Below the pieces are notes generated by a model, which saw nothing but the letters and a program-made list of their open reading frames with translations, was not told the origin of the DNA and searched no databases. From Aquanectria penicillioides (taxonomy: Eukaryota > Ascomycota > Sordariomycetes > Hypocreales > Nectriaceae), in contig PYIU01000009.1 of the NCBI GenBank assembly GCA_003415625.1, forward strand, positions 372,001-436,000: a DNA stretch of 64,000 nt, written 5' to 3'. This document shows, one piece after another, positions 34,857 through 47,100 of the stretch (its first letter is position 1; every line of letters begins with the position of its first letter). The translations under genes and the position numbers were made by a program.

Positions 34857-36099
34857 GCATGTGGACATGGGAGAATCCGAATTGCCAAGAAGGGCATTAA
34901 AGTTAATCACGAAGCGGTAATATACTCCAAAAAACATTACAGTGTGCTCCAAGCATCTCGAAAAGTACTTTCAGCAATATTTACTGGTCAAATTACCCGG
35001 CGTACAAGATGCTCAAATAACAGCAGGTCGTTGAGCACAATTCCACAAAGCGTAGGTAGAAAGCTATGCTCTAAGCACGACATATCCGACTCACTCCAAC
35101 TATCAAGAAGCAAGTAAGACATAGAAGTGGGGATATGAACAAACAACTCAACGATATGCACGAATGTGACCCAAACGGCATACCTTGTCGGAGATCCAGA
35201 AGCAATGAAAGGGCCGTACGAGGTTTTTAACTGCCGGGCTCGCTTGGCACAAGGATCACCTTAGTAGCCCACAGGTAGTTTCCCTCCCCGCAATGAGCGT
35301 TTTCTTTATCAGTATACTTGAGTTGATGCTCTCAGACTAAACGAGGCGGCCTCAGACTTGGTCAATCGTGCTGTGGCTGCCCCAATGCGAAGCACATTGG
35401 TCAGTTGCGAGCTAGTCCAAGACACACATACGAGAGGCGACCTGCACAGATATGCGACTTCTTAGTGTTTATTGACGAGTGCATAGAATCATTGCACTTT
35501 TTTGCATGCCACACAGCTCGCTTGGCTTGTTTACACGAGGACGACAATCTCAACTGTGCAGGCTACTCTACAAGTGTGATCAAGTCGAGACTGGTAGATG
35601 TGATTACCCGACTACTCAAGACAGTTTGAAGGGACGAGAATCTAATCTAACTTTCCATGGAATAGAAAAGGACTACTTCTGACTTATGCATCTATTTAAG
35701 TGAGGGAATCAGACATCGGGATTTTAATTATATCAACATGGATACTCTTGGCTCATGCCGGATTGAGACTTGTAGTGAACTGGAGGTGAGGTCAATTGCG
35801 GTCATTATTTCCAATGTAAAACAACCGGCCTACCCTACAGATTTTCAAAAGAAAGAGTTATGGCCAATATATTGTTTATTATTTATCCTAAATATCTCAG
35901 ACGAGAAGGGATAAAAAGCCAACAAGAAGATGGTTCTTTGGTACTTCTGATGATGCATTTTGTTGACCGAAACTCCAATTGCGTTCAATTTTTGTGTCCC
36001 AAATCCTGACGATACTTCACCTCGGCAACTCGCCCTTACCAGATTCTCTCATCCTCGCCACTCAAAGCATTCATGGTTACAGCTTCCTCATCTCCATTT
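34857..36099. other. convergent spacer, no gene seen
   Basis: This 1.2-kb region lies between the 3' ends of the GAL80-like gene and the opsin gene. It is AT-rich toward the right. No RNA gene or repeat is recognised. Confidence 0.5.
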
Positions 36100-37088
36100 T
36101 TAGGCCCCATCACCGTCAGTGATTCGAATCTGGCCATCGGCTCCAAATCCATAGGTCCAGTATCCGCCGGCCTCGTGGAAGGTCTCGCGGGTCTTGCGCG
36201 AGGCGAGCAGCAGCCAGAGGCCAAAGCCGACCTTGGTTAAAATATCGAGGACCGCATAGATTATGACTTCTGCGTCCACAGACGTCTTTGCCGCATTGGT
36301 TGCAATGCCCCAGACTCTGCATCCTAGTTAGCTTGAACGGGTTCGGCTACTCGGATTTGACTTACGCAAGGTAGAGAGCCCAGAGAATTAGGACATATGC
36401 GGACAATGATCCGAAGAGCTTGGTGAAATTGCTATCTCGTGATTTTACCATCCGAGTGCCGTTAATCCCAACGTGCCAAACCACAAACACATAGGAGATG
36501 GCACTGATGATGAACCAGCCCCATTTCTGAGCCGTGCGTTCGCGGCCGAAGGCAGAGAATAGGCCCGTCAGGAACATGATGACGTTTGCCAAGATTCCCA
36601 GAAGGGTGTGGGCTCCACTCACTCCAGCGAGGAGGAACAATTCAAACAAGATGAGGGACGACGTGAGAGTCCAGTCGATATAACGGGCCCAGTACACCTG
36701 GTGGCAGACATCATGGTAGGTATTAGGCACATGTTTATGGTGGACGACTCGCTGAGTGCAGCTAAATGCCGACGAGTCACCAGAGGCCATGGCGAAGTAG
36801 GCGAGTGCCGAGATGATAGTCGTCAGGGTGGTGATGATGTGGAAGATGCGGCGCGAGACGGGGACATTCCATGACAGCAGTGCAAAGAAGGCTGAGAAGA
36901 CGACCATCAACACAAAGACAACCCACAGAGTCCTGAATCCATCATGGTCGGCGAATTGAAACTCGGGCGGGTCCGCTAGTCACCAGTTAGCACCATATTT
37001 GATTCTTGTCTTAGACACGTTCAGAAACAGGCATACGAATCACAGTCGGAATAGGCTCGACAGGCTTTTTCGTAGCCTCAAGGATCAT
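36100..37088 (-). CDS. microbial-type rhodopsin (CarO/ORP-like opsin)
   Basis: Three exons (37088-37037, 36975-36366 and 36316-36100) give 292 residues with seven membrane helices. Helix C has W-A-R-Y-I-D-W: Arg115 and Asp118 match bacteriorhodopsin Arg82 and Asp85 (proton acceptor), and Glu129 sits at the Asp96 (donor) position, as in fungal light-driven proton pumps. Helix G has LDILTKVGFG, with Lys249 as the retinal Schiff-base lysine and Asp245 at the Asp212 position. The N-terminal IPTVIPDPPEFQF, the TLWVVFVLM helix A and the PVSRRIFH loop are typical of the ascomycete CarO/opsin-related group. All residues for retinal binding are present, so it should bind retinal, unlike Hsp30-type ORPs. 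Helix C has Ser-Ser where bacteriorhodopsin has Thr-Pro. No carotenoid synthesis genes lie nearby. Confidence 0.93.
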
Positions 37089-39266
37089 GATGATGTATGT
37101 ATATTAGACGACGGGCAATAATTTAATTGATTGGGACAAGACAAAATGCAAAGCAGAGTAAATAAAATCTTTGTCTTAAAAACATGGGGAAGAGAAGGAT
37201 TTAAACAAGAGATACAAGGTCCATGACGAATCAATCCAACAACCCCCGCATCCCGTTGCTACTTTGTCGATGGCGATGGTCGACGTCATGCATGACATCT
37301 CGATTGGCGGCGGTCCTCTCGGAGGCGGCAGCGATGCGGGGAAGTTCCAGGAACGCAAAATGTCTGGACAGACGCGAAGCTTCACGGCGTCACCATCACG
37401 TAATCTCGACGGGCAATGCACTTCTGAGATCAAGGCATCGTAGCAATTCACGTGGTCTTCGCCTGACTTGCCAAGCTCACGCACGGCAGTTGGAACTAGG
37501 GGAGCATTCGGGAGCAGGGGCGGGGAGTGCCGGGAAGCGACAAGGCTGGGGATGAGATGGATATTAAGATGCGGCTCTCGCCCCGGGTTCTTGCAGATGA
37601 AGATGGTTCATCGGAATTGAAGTGAGTCGGTGTTGATAGGCTCAAGGCCGGAGAGAAGTCAACGACTATTGGGTATATCAGAAAGACTGGCCCTGGCCCG
37701 CCCGAGGCCTGCCGGACAATCCGACTGGAGGAAGCCCAGGTGAAGAGTGCCTCCAATGTATCGTCTACGGAATTTAATTTGCAGAATAATTAGCAGAATG
37801 AAAGGTTATCTTTACAAAGGATTGGCAGTACAGCCGAGCTTAGGCCGTATTTATGAATTGCCTTACAACTGAGAGCCTATCGTCACGATACTGATAAAGG
37901 AACCTCCGACACACCGCCTCAGTTGGGCCAGTGCTTGGATTCAATGAAACCAAGAAAACTAATGGTGGGTTTAACATGACTCATATGATTTCCGTTCCTA
38001 TCCTATCGTCCTTGACTAAATCAGGGTCAGCAAGAACGAGTCGGGTAGGTCGGTCGCCGAGAAGTTTACATGATGGTCCCGAGTGTCCCGAGCACACCAA
38101 GTCATCAATGAGGATCTGCGGCCGGTCACGTTCATGGCCATCAATGATGTTCTAGATCGACCGAATGGGGCAAGTGGAAAAGACATGGTTCGATGGGGGA
38201 TGGGAATTTTGTCGAGATGGGAGACACAAGGTAAGCCCATAATCAATGAATGTCATCATTGGGGCCTGAAAAGTGTGCTTTCACATGCATGAGAAATATG
38301 TTTTCACATAGCATATTTCGCAGTCTCAATATGCAAGTTGTATGAAAAAATCAGAACAAGGCTTGCTTGCGTGTGGGAGAGGTTTGGGGGCAAGGTTGAG
38401 GGTGGTTTGACGAGCAGGACTACGTGTGCGTGTAGGTCGTTGGTCCAGCAGCAGGATTTGTTGGCAAAGAAAAAAACGAAGAACCCGCCGGGAAATGTCA
38501 GAAAACCTGGAGGAGCCAATGTGATAGTCCCCTTCAGAACAGGTATTGCTTCACAGGCTACAGGACGAGGCGTCGTGTCTCACAGGCTGAAAAGGAGATG
38601 GTGTCACGCACTGGGATGCGGAGGGCATCAGACCACCGTGTGGTACCCCATCTGGATCACAATCACCCATGAGAGGAGAAGAGAGAGGAGAGACTGGAGA
38701 GGGGGTAATAGTAATAAGCGCATCTGGCTCCCCCGCGAAGAGCAATCTCTTGGCTGGGGTTGCCCCGGATTTGGTTTGCGGGGAGCCGAAGCATCGGGCC
38801 GACACGCGCAACACGCGCAGAGGCAGAGGCAAAAAGGAGGAGGAGCAGCAGCATCAGCATCAGCAGCAGTACGTATGTTTGTATTATGTGATGGGTCCAT
38901 ACGGAGGGTGAGCGAATAACGCAGGCCTGGAAGGGTGGTGAGCACGGGGGCAGGCAATGCAGGAGCTGAAGCGAAGCCATCATCAGCATCATCGTCCGGT
39001 GATCGGATCGACGAGATTGACATGTGAAGGCTGGAAGAGGGATTTCCAGTGCAGTGCACGGCGCATGGAACAAGGCGCATCGCATAGGGGCACACACAAC
39101 GCACAGAGCACAGAGCATGTTACGTGTAGCCGCTTAGCTAACCGGCGGGCGGGTGGCGGGTGGCGGCCGTGCACAAGGGATGCAATGCGCTGTGATGTGC
39201 TGTGATGTGATGTGCTTTGATGCGCTGTGAGTGCTGCGTTGGTTGTGTGTCGTGTGCAGTCTGTGC

Positions 39267-39314
39267 GATGATGATGGTGATGATGATGGTGATGATGATG
39301 GTGATGATGATGAT
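39267..39314. repeat. (GAT/GGT)n microsatellite
   Basis: This is an imperfect array of GATGATGAT units with regular GGT interruptions, about 48 bp. It resembles the array at 9039-9070. Confidence 0.95.
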
Positions 39315-39354
39315 TTCCTGCACTCGCTGAAGGTAGGTACTGCGTTGCACAGCG

Positions 39355-39371
39355 CCCCCCCCCCCCCCCCC
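39355..39371. repeat. C17 homopolymer
   Basis: Seventeen consecutive cytosines. Confidence 0.95.
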
Positions 39372-40611
39372 AGCCCCGCAATGTCCCGCCCTGAAGCTGC
39401 AGAGCAGTGCCCAGACGCCAGCCAGCAAGTACCGGTACCGCTACCAACCAACACCCGCCAGCCAGAGAGCCGTTTCCAGCGCTGGGCAAGCCTGGTTAGG
39501 CTCCCGGGGGTGGGCCACGTGCCCCTGTAGGGGTTGCGTCAGGGGTCCAGCTCAGGGCAAGTGATTGGCGCGCAGGAGCGGTGTGGCAGCCGGAAACGGA
39601 GACCAGAGGAGAGCAGAGGGCCAAAGGCTCGCTTTGGGGGTCAGATGCGCTGAAAAGGCGTCGAGATGGGCGCGCTCTCGGCGCTGAGGGTGAGGTTCCA
39701 GCAGGGGCTGCGGGTTTGGGGAGGGGTGTTCCATGGAACGCGCTCTTCTCGGTGCTGCCCCGCGAGTGGTCCCTGGAGAGGGCGCTGAACCCGCTGTGGC
39801 TTTGGGCGCCTCCACGGCCAACCACTGCGTTTTGTCCCGAGACCACATTTTCTATGCTCACTACGTAAATCTTTTTTTTTTTTTCCCGGCGCCCTCTTCC
39901 AACTCTTCCCCGCGTCGTGGATGCGTGGGGAACTGCAAGATGAACGACACGACACGACACCCACCCCACACGAAATCTTTGGTCATGGGCCTTTGTCCGA
40001 TTGCCAATTCGTCCATTTCCGCTTCCACTGGATCCCCAGGTTTGGAACCCCCCGTGACAGAGCCGACAACCACCGCCGGGAGATTCGTTCCGGCTGTTTG
40101 GGTTTGATGAGACTCTTCCTCTTTTTTTTTTATATTCCTTTTTATTCTTTTTTTTCTTTCTCAAGCCCAAGGACGGTTGGTGCAGGCTTCTTTTATCCTC
40201 ACTTGTCTTAGGTCCTTGAACCCCTTAAAAAAAAACGTCATTTTCGCCCCTTCAGGTACTTCTGTACCACCCATCTCCATCCCGCTTCCGCTCCCGCATC
40301 TCGGCCCCTCGGGCTCCTCGTCTCCGATCCGCCTTGCGCCTGTCCCACCAGCGCTCGTTCTCGTCCAGTCTCTTCTTGCCTAGTTTCCCTACCTCTCTTT
40401 TCCTCATCATTCTCGAACCTCTTTTCTCTGCTCCTCCTTCGATCCCTCACGCCATCCACCCATTGTCCCCGTTCGCAAATTCCTCCCGCCTCGGTTACAT
40501 CATCGAGCCCTCCGTCCGTCCACCGCTCCCCCGACATGGAGTAATGCGCTCCCGCCTCACGCTCCCGGATACCCTCGAAACCCTCGTCTCGCTTGCTTCC
40601 GGAGCTTCGTG

Positions 40612-43111
40612 ATGACTGACCTACTCCTCCAACCCGGCCCAGTGCCGTCAATCCTCTCCAAGCCTCCCAAATCCGTCCCGAAACCAAACACCAAGGCTAA
40701 GCGCCCGCCGCCCAAGCAAGCGCCCACCGTAGGCGTTGTCAGCACCCTCCACAGGGCTATCAAGGATGCCAACAATACTCTGCTATGGCTAAGGGATGGT
40801 TTGACGGAGCAGGACCGCGAGCGCCGCAGAATTGTCGAGGAGCGGAGACAGATCCTCTGCGCCCGCATGCAAAATGTAAGTGGTTGTGCAACCTTCATCC
40901 ACCCCATACCAGACAACACTGACAAGCCCCCAGGCCGAGACTCAAGATCAGTGGGATGAAGCAGCACAGGAACTCGACATTATCGAAGGAAACGAGGAGT
41001 GGAAACAGGATGCATACACTGGCGACTACAACCCAGAGCTGTTGGAGGAGCGCCTACAAGCCCTTGACGAAGCCCGGACCAACCGCGACATCCAATCCAT
41101 GATGCATCTCATTCGCACCGCCCTGTCCCGAGATCTGGGTGGCATGGATAATGTCGACTTGTACCGCAACTCGTACTCGGGAACCAAGCACCTCATCGAG
41201 CGCTACGTCAAGTCCACCGTCCAAACCATCGAGGCCGTCGTCAACCATAGCCGCTTGGAGACCGGGATTGAGTATCGAGATTTGCTCGACAGCATCCTTT
41301 TTGCACGCCAGAGCTACGGCCGCAGTGCTCTATTATTGTCCGGCGGCGGAACATTTGGCATGTGTCACATTGGCGTCCTCAAGTCCCTTTTTGAGGCGGG
41401 CCTTTTACCCAGGATCATTTCAGGGGCCAGCGCTGGAAGCATCGTCTGTGCCGCCATGTGTACACGCACCGATGAGGAGATGCCGGAGCTCGTCAAGGAA
41501 TTCCCCTACGGAGACCTGGCTGTCTTTGAGGCAAAGGACAGCACCGAAGGAGTCCTAAGCAACTTTCGCCGTCTGCTGACCGAGGGCAGCTGGTCGGACA
41601 TTAAGCATCTCAGAAAGGTCATGCACGGTCTCATGGGCGACATGACATTCCAAGAGGCCTACAACCGCACCCGTCGGATCCTCAACATTTGCGTCTCAAC
41701 CGCTTCGGTCTACGAACTTCCTCGCCTTCTCAACTACGTCACGGCGCCCAACGTGATGATCTGGTCTGCCGTGGCGGCATCGTGCTCGGTGCCTCTCGTC
41801 TTCAACGCCTCCCCCCTGTTGGTCAAAGACCCAATCACGGGCAAGCATCTGCCATGGAACCCGTCACCTCAACGTTGGATCGACGGCTCCGTGGACAATG
41901 ATTTGCCCATGACTCGGCTCTCAGAAATGTTCAACGTCAATCACTTCATCGTCTCCCAGGTCAACCCGCATGTGGTGCCCTTCCTTTCCAAGGACGATCA
42001 CCTGTTACCGACGGGCAAGCTGGACCGCGACCGGCCAAACCGCTCTGACGACTTTGACTGGGTCTACACGGTGACATCCTTAGCCAAGGACGAGGCGTTG
42101 CATAGGTTGCATTTCCTAGCGGAACTCGGGATCTTCCCCAACCTTGTAACCAAGTTCCGTAGCATCCTCAGCCAGAAATACTCGGGTGACATCAACATCT
42201 TGCCCGAGATCAACATGCATGACCTCCCAAAGCTGATGCGGAACCCCACCAGCGACTTTATGCTCAAAGCATGCCTGCTCGGCGAGCGCGCCACTTGGCC
42301 CAAACTGAGCCGAATTCGGGATCGTTGCGCCATCGAGCTCGCATTGGATCTTGCTGTTCACCGGCTCCGAGCTCGGGTCGTCTTCTCCGAGAGCCAACGG
42401 GACCTGCGGCGGCTAAATGCCAACATGGGAGGAGGCACTCTCTTCAAGGGCATAGAGCCCCCGACTCCCAGCAGCTCGATGATGGGGCCGTCGCTGGAGA
42501 TGAAGGCCCACAAGCGACATCGGCGGCGGTCCGGCGGGAGCTTCCACGTCGGCCCCGATCGGTGGATGCTCCTCGACGACATTGTCACAGACGATGAGAC
42601 AGAACAGGAGGAGCGTTTGGAGATGCAAGCACGCAGAAACCAGGGAGCATCCCCGGCTGCAGTGCGCAAACCTCGGCTGCAACGCGCGTCCCGCAGCCAG
42701 ATTCACATCCAGACACGCGGGATGCACTCGAGTTTCACTGAGATGGACGACGGCAACCCTAGGTATGACTTTTCAAAACCGATCACGCCGCCGACGAGCC
42801 TACACGAGAAGATCCTCCTTGGCCCTGAAATCCAGGATGTGGTCGTCGAGGAGTCTGAGACGGCGACGCCGGATCCTTGGTCCGATCACACCTGGCCGTC
42901 GAGAGGAAACATCACATCCCCCACAGAGGGGGAAACCAGCGAGCCGGGACATTCTAGCGAAGACATCCGAGACGACACTGACGCTAGCGACCCCGAACCG
43001 TACGAGACGGGGCCCAGAGACAGTCCACCCAAGCCATCCACGGGTCCTAGCACGGGCAGAAACACGCCTTTCCGCCCAGAGGAGCGGGCAGGCTGGGTTC
43101 TGTGGGACTAA
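40612..43111 (+). CDS. patatin-like phospholipase / triacylglycerol lipase (TGL-type)
   Basis: Two exons (40612-40875 and 40934-43111) give 813 residues. The conserved core is the DUF3336-type helical region (AQELDIIEGNEEWKQDAYTG) followed by a patatin domain. That domain has the glycine-rich oxyanion loop GGGTFG (about residues 225-230), nucleophile Ser254 in GASAG, and the catalytic Asp405 in DGS. Patatin lipases of this kind (yeast Tgl3/4/5) sit on lipid droplets and hydrolyse triacylglycerol or phospholipids with a Ser-Asp dyad. The N-terminal 90 residues are basic and proline-rich, and the C-terminal 250 residues are low-complexity, acidic and Pro/Ser-rich (likely disordered and phosphorylated). 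The ATG at 40612 is the first in frame after a CT-rich leader. Intron phase 0. Confidence 0.92.
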
Positions 43112-43542
43112 ACCGATACCGAATACCTAGAAGAGGAGAGAATACCTAGGGGCGGGGCAGATGTAAATATTTCAGCGGGGTGCAGAGAAGCGACCAGGGC
43201 CACGCATAGAGTTGGATCGTCGCTGAGCCGGTGAGGGGGCAGAAGGGCCCCCAACAGCCCCTCGTCCTCGTGTGTGTGTTTTAGGGTACCATCTCTGGAG
43301 AGGGGGCATGGGGGGAGGGTCTGGGATGCATGGGAAAGCCTGGAGTTGGAAAGGATTTTAACGTTGCATGTATGACATGGCGAACATGAAGCATTGGGTT
43401 GGTTTTACGAGGGACATGATCATACGGACACAGCACACGAGTTTTTTCACTTCCTGTTTTACACTCCACCTAGCAAGAGGAATAGATGGTGAGAGCACAG
43501 TGACATCACTGAGACTGTTTTTGCTAGACATGCATATTATTG

Positions 43543-43577
<35 letters not shown>
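43543..43577. repeat. A35 homopolymer
   Basis: Thirty-five consecutive adenines about 430 bp past the lipase stop codon. No target-site duplication or retroelement sequence is evident on either side. Confidence 0.95.
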
Positions 43578-43580
<3 letters not shown>

Positions 43581-43724
43581 ACATGAAATTCTCGCAAAGC
43601 TCGTGATTTAGTTCATCTGTGGGGTGGGCATCTCTTGCATGTGAAAGTGGTGGTTGCTCCTTGGGGGGAAGGGCATAGTCGCACGCACAGGCACGTCCGT
43701 TACAGATTGATGAGATTCCGGCTC

Positions 43725-43946
43725 TTATCTGAGGATCCCTGCTGGAATAAATCCCATGAGATATTGCACATGGTTGAATAAACGAAATGTTTCCATAGAC
43801 GAGATGCTCAGTCCGGTAGCGAGCAGCTCGGACGGGACTTGATACAGGTCCAAGACAAGCACATATATCAGCACGGAGACTGCCAAGGACAGGCCCAACA
43901 AACTAGCCAGCCTAATAAATTCACCGCCGAGTTGCATCGGCCACAT
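43725..43946 (-). CDS. possible small membrane protein (73 residues)
   Basis: This ATG-to-stop frame encodes a hydrophobic peptide with one strong membrane segment (LLGLSLAVSVLIYVLVLDLY) and a second weaker hydrophobic patch (QYLMGFIPAGIL). It lies just upstream of the tRNA on the opposite strand. No family is recognised, and no splice sites or promoter support it. It may be chance. Confidence 0.25.
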   Translation of the reverse strand: MWPMQLGGEFIRLASLLGLSLAVSVLIYVLVLDLYQVPSELLATGLSISSMETFRLFNHVQYLMGFIPAGILR

Positions 43947-44035
43947 TGGGCATTAGACTATCTGGTGGGCACGAGACCCACGGTCCTGCGCGAGCCCTTA
44001 CCCGCATATGCGGCATTAAGAGCCGCACTACCATC

Positions 44036-44128
44036 GGCCGCGTGGCCTAATGGCTAAGGCGTCAGATTTCGGTTCTTGAAGCACCCCGAATTCTCTGAAG
44101 ATTCCAGGTTCGACTCCTGGCGTGGTCG
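44036..44128 (+). tRNA. tRNA-Arg (anticodon TCG) with 20-nt intron
   Basis: The acceptor stem GGCCGCG pairs with CGTGGTC with two G-U pairs, and the discriminator base is G. The D-arm is GCC-TAATGGCTAA-GGC. The anticodon stem is TCAGA/TCTGA with loop T-T-TCG-G-C, so the anticodon TCG (44069-44071) reads CGA. The T-arm is CCAGG-TTCGACT-CCTGG, containing a perfect B box. A 20-nt intron (44073-44092) sits one base 3' of the anticodon, the canonical position for nuclear tRNA introns. A T-rich tract (TTTTTTTT, about 44165-44172) downstream could terminate Pol III, with TTTTTT nearer at 44143. Confidence 0.95.
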
Positions 44129-47100
44129 TCTTCACGCGCTTCGTTTTTTGCTATTGACACGATCTTTTTTTTGGTGTTGTGGTGGTTGATCTAAGTTGGG
44201 AGGTCGTGGTGTTAATATGGCGATGGGGGCGGATGGTGTTTGTAGCCAGTGGGAAGTGTGTAGGCGGCCGACACAGTGGGGAATTGAGTCGAACAAAATG
44301 CTTGCAAAATGCCAAATCGGTATATTTTACGCTCTTGCCATCTATTTTCTTTTTTTTTTCATTGCAATTGCAGTCCGTATGTAGCTCCTTTTGTCTCCCA
44401 CTAGTATTGTTCATACTCACACATAAGTGGTGACTTGCACCACAAAACCCAAGTCATAACCGCAGCCACGCTTCACTCCTAAGCTCACTCGATACACAAA
44501 TTTAATCCCTGTATAATTTATTTTTGAGAAAATTTCAGAATACAATTCCAGACAGGGAGTGGTTGGGTGAAAGCCGAACACACAGCATAGTCAATTCAAC
44601 TCCGTGTCCAGAGTTACCCAATTATGTAGTCATGTTTCGAGACAGAGGTCCAAAGCGATTTATTAAAAAGCTCTCTGTAATTAAATCAACATGCATAGTT
44701 TCAATGCTTCGTTTTGGTCAATTACGTATAATCCACTAGTTACAGACACCCAAGCCCTTTAGTTGCGACAACGTGCCAGGAGGCATATCATCTGATTGTC
44801 CAAGTCCGATATCAATTCATGTTTGAGATTTAAGAGAACAAACATAAATGATCGGCACATAGTTAAACATAAGGGTCTTCGCTGTTCCATGTCTTGATCA
44901 TTGCGCCGACAACGTTTGATCAAGCTGCGATCTGTGCGCCTTCCAATACGGGTGCCATGCTTATTTTGACGTGTGGCTTTGGGATTGAGCCGCCTTCATT
45001 GGAAAGAGGTGTAAACAAATGACAAAACATGGAACAAACCAGAAAAGAAACAAATTTAATTAGAAACATCTTGTATGCATAAATAAATTGGAGGAAGAAT
45101 ACCCTGGCCACTGTGCCACTATATTTCTGACGAACCAGAAACGGTTCCTTGAGGGTTTTCTTACAAAATAACTTGACTTGTCAATTTTCCATGTTAAAGG
45201 TTCAAAGGTCTCTTCATTAAAAAGCCCTGTAACTGAAAGATAGGGCTTCGTAAAGAGAAATCTGACTGAATGAAGCAGGGCGGGTGAGTACAAGAAATTG
45301 GATTGAGTGAAACATCCCACCACATAACACGTTAGTGACTGAGCCTCACCTAAGAAGTTAATTTATGTCTTTTCAGCAATGCCAATACTTCATGATGCGG
45401 AAGATACACTGATAGGCGATGATATTTATGTTGTTGTTTGAAATGGAAATACACAGGCGTTGAAATAAACTCAGCAGATGTCAAATCCGCACTGTAGGAA
45501 CCCCAGTTGTTTAGTCCTGCTTCCCGAGTCCATCAGGCGATACGAATTACAACCTGCCCCTAACGGAAAGCTACCCAACTCCAACTACTCTACACTACTA
45601 TCCTTGGGCGATTATAATTATTTCACATCTTTCACATCAGCCATGACCACCTCGCTACCGGATGCTTATCAGAGGGTGTGCAGCTGAGGTGTGCTTACTT
45701 CTGACGAGGCTACCCTGTATCGCCACCTCGTGGCATTCGGGTTTCTTTCCTTACCCTGGTATCCCTTGGTGAGAGGTTAGCTCCAACGAGCCTAGCATGA
45801 TTGACGTGATGCGAGAATAGACATTTCGCCTTCCCTTTGCGGGGCAGAACGGCTCGGGCGGGTGTGGTCCAAGGCTGAGGCCGGAGAAATGGTCGGCTGT
45901 CTTGAGGATATCGGCGGGGCCAAACACCAATAGCCATCAAATGCCACAGCCAATTCGAGAGATACGGAAGTAAGGCGAGCCTTGGCAAGGGACCACTCGT
46001 GGATGCGATATGCGGCAGTTGACCCAAGTCAAGATTGAAAGATGGTCGTTGCGCGATGCGATGCAGAATTGGTGTGATGAGCTTGGCTCCTTTAGACAAC
46101 CGCACGGCCAACCCTTTTGGTGAAGACCAGCACTGCGGCGGCAATGCATCAGGGGCGCTAACATATCATGATTGACATGGACATGGGGGATGCAGAAGCC
46201 GATTACGGCACGCGGGCGCCCTTGATGGAGGGGTCATGTGCTAACGTGGAGGCGTCTCTGTGAGGTTTATACTAAGGACGGAGGGCTGTCAATGTCCCAG
46301 AAAAGGGATCCCCGCCAGCAATGCAGCATTGCGGATGTCACCCTTGTGGTGTTTACCTATTCCTGAGAGAGTTGTGGAGGCTGAAGAAGATTGTGTTTTG
46401 TTTCGCGACCACGCCCTGTTGCTCGGAGACGCATTCGGAGTTGAGCTTCGAGAGTCATGAACTCCTGGATGCTAGAGCTAACAGCCACTCACAGGAGGCG
46501 CCGACTTCCGACGCAGCATCCGTCAGACCCCGCCCCGAGGACCCAGATGGGGACAGAGGGTGCTCAATAAGGGCGCTCCAGGGTGCTCCATTTGCGGCGA
46601 ATTGGCTCGAGACAAAGCATCGTTGCGTGGCGCTGGGCGGCGATTGCGTCAGGGACACGGCGATGGCAGCATTGGCGCCGACGATGGCACAATGACCCAG
46701 CCCCGTCCAATGGCGAGGCCCGCGCAGCACGCAATACGCCGCCTTGCCACTTTAGGGACAGGGAGGGGTAGCGGCTTTGGGATTGTCGCCTTGTGGTGGT
46801 GATGGTGATGCTCGCTGCTCGCACTTACAGTTCACACTCCCATGGAGCAAAATGTGGGGGGGGATACAGCTGTTCCTCCGATCTGGATGCTGTGGTTGGT
46901 GTTGCGATGCGGAAAATGAGGGGGCGAGGGAGGGGCGTGGGACATGGGATTTGTAGCTATGGCGGGGCAGGGTTGTTGTTGATGGGCCACAGAGCTAGGA
47001 ACGGAAGGAAGGCGCACTGGCGGGGTTGATTCTAGCTAGCGCGGGGCTGTTGCCTCCGACTTGAGTGCTGTGCCTCCCTTGGCTAGGTATGTTGTGTTGT

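Larger units (their letters stand above)
37089..40611. other. 3.5-kb gene-free region with simple repeats
   Basis: This region lies between the divergent opsin and patatin-like genes. Frames here are short or are produced by the repeats (for example a His run from the ATG/CAT array). It contains the (ATG)n array, a C17 run and purine-rich tracts. The last 450 bp are CT-rich and likely hold the patatin gene's promoter and leader. Confidence 0.5.
43112..44035. other. spacer between lipase and tRNA
   Basis: It contains the lipase 3' end, an A35 run and a possible small frame on the minus strand, both listed separately. Nothing else is recognised. Confidence 0.5.

Noticed and set aside
38989..39489. 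Long minus-strand frame with a polyhistidine run
   Set aside because: Produced by the GAT/CAT microsatellite and the C17 run; no other protein-like features, no splice sites.
39496..40170. 224-residue minus-strand frame rich in Lys and Ser
   Set aside because: It begins in poly-A/poly-T tracts and has no recognisable protein features; it lies in the probable upstream region of the patatin gene.
45710..46830. Several 70-140-residue frames on both strands
   Set aside because: They overlap each other, lack domains and splice order, and look like chance frames in GC-rich DNA.
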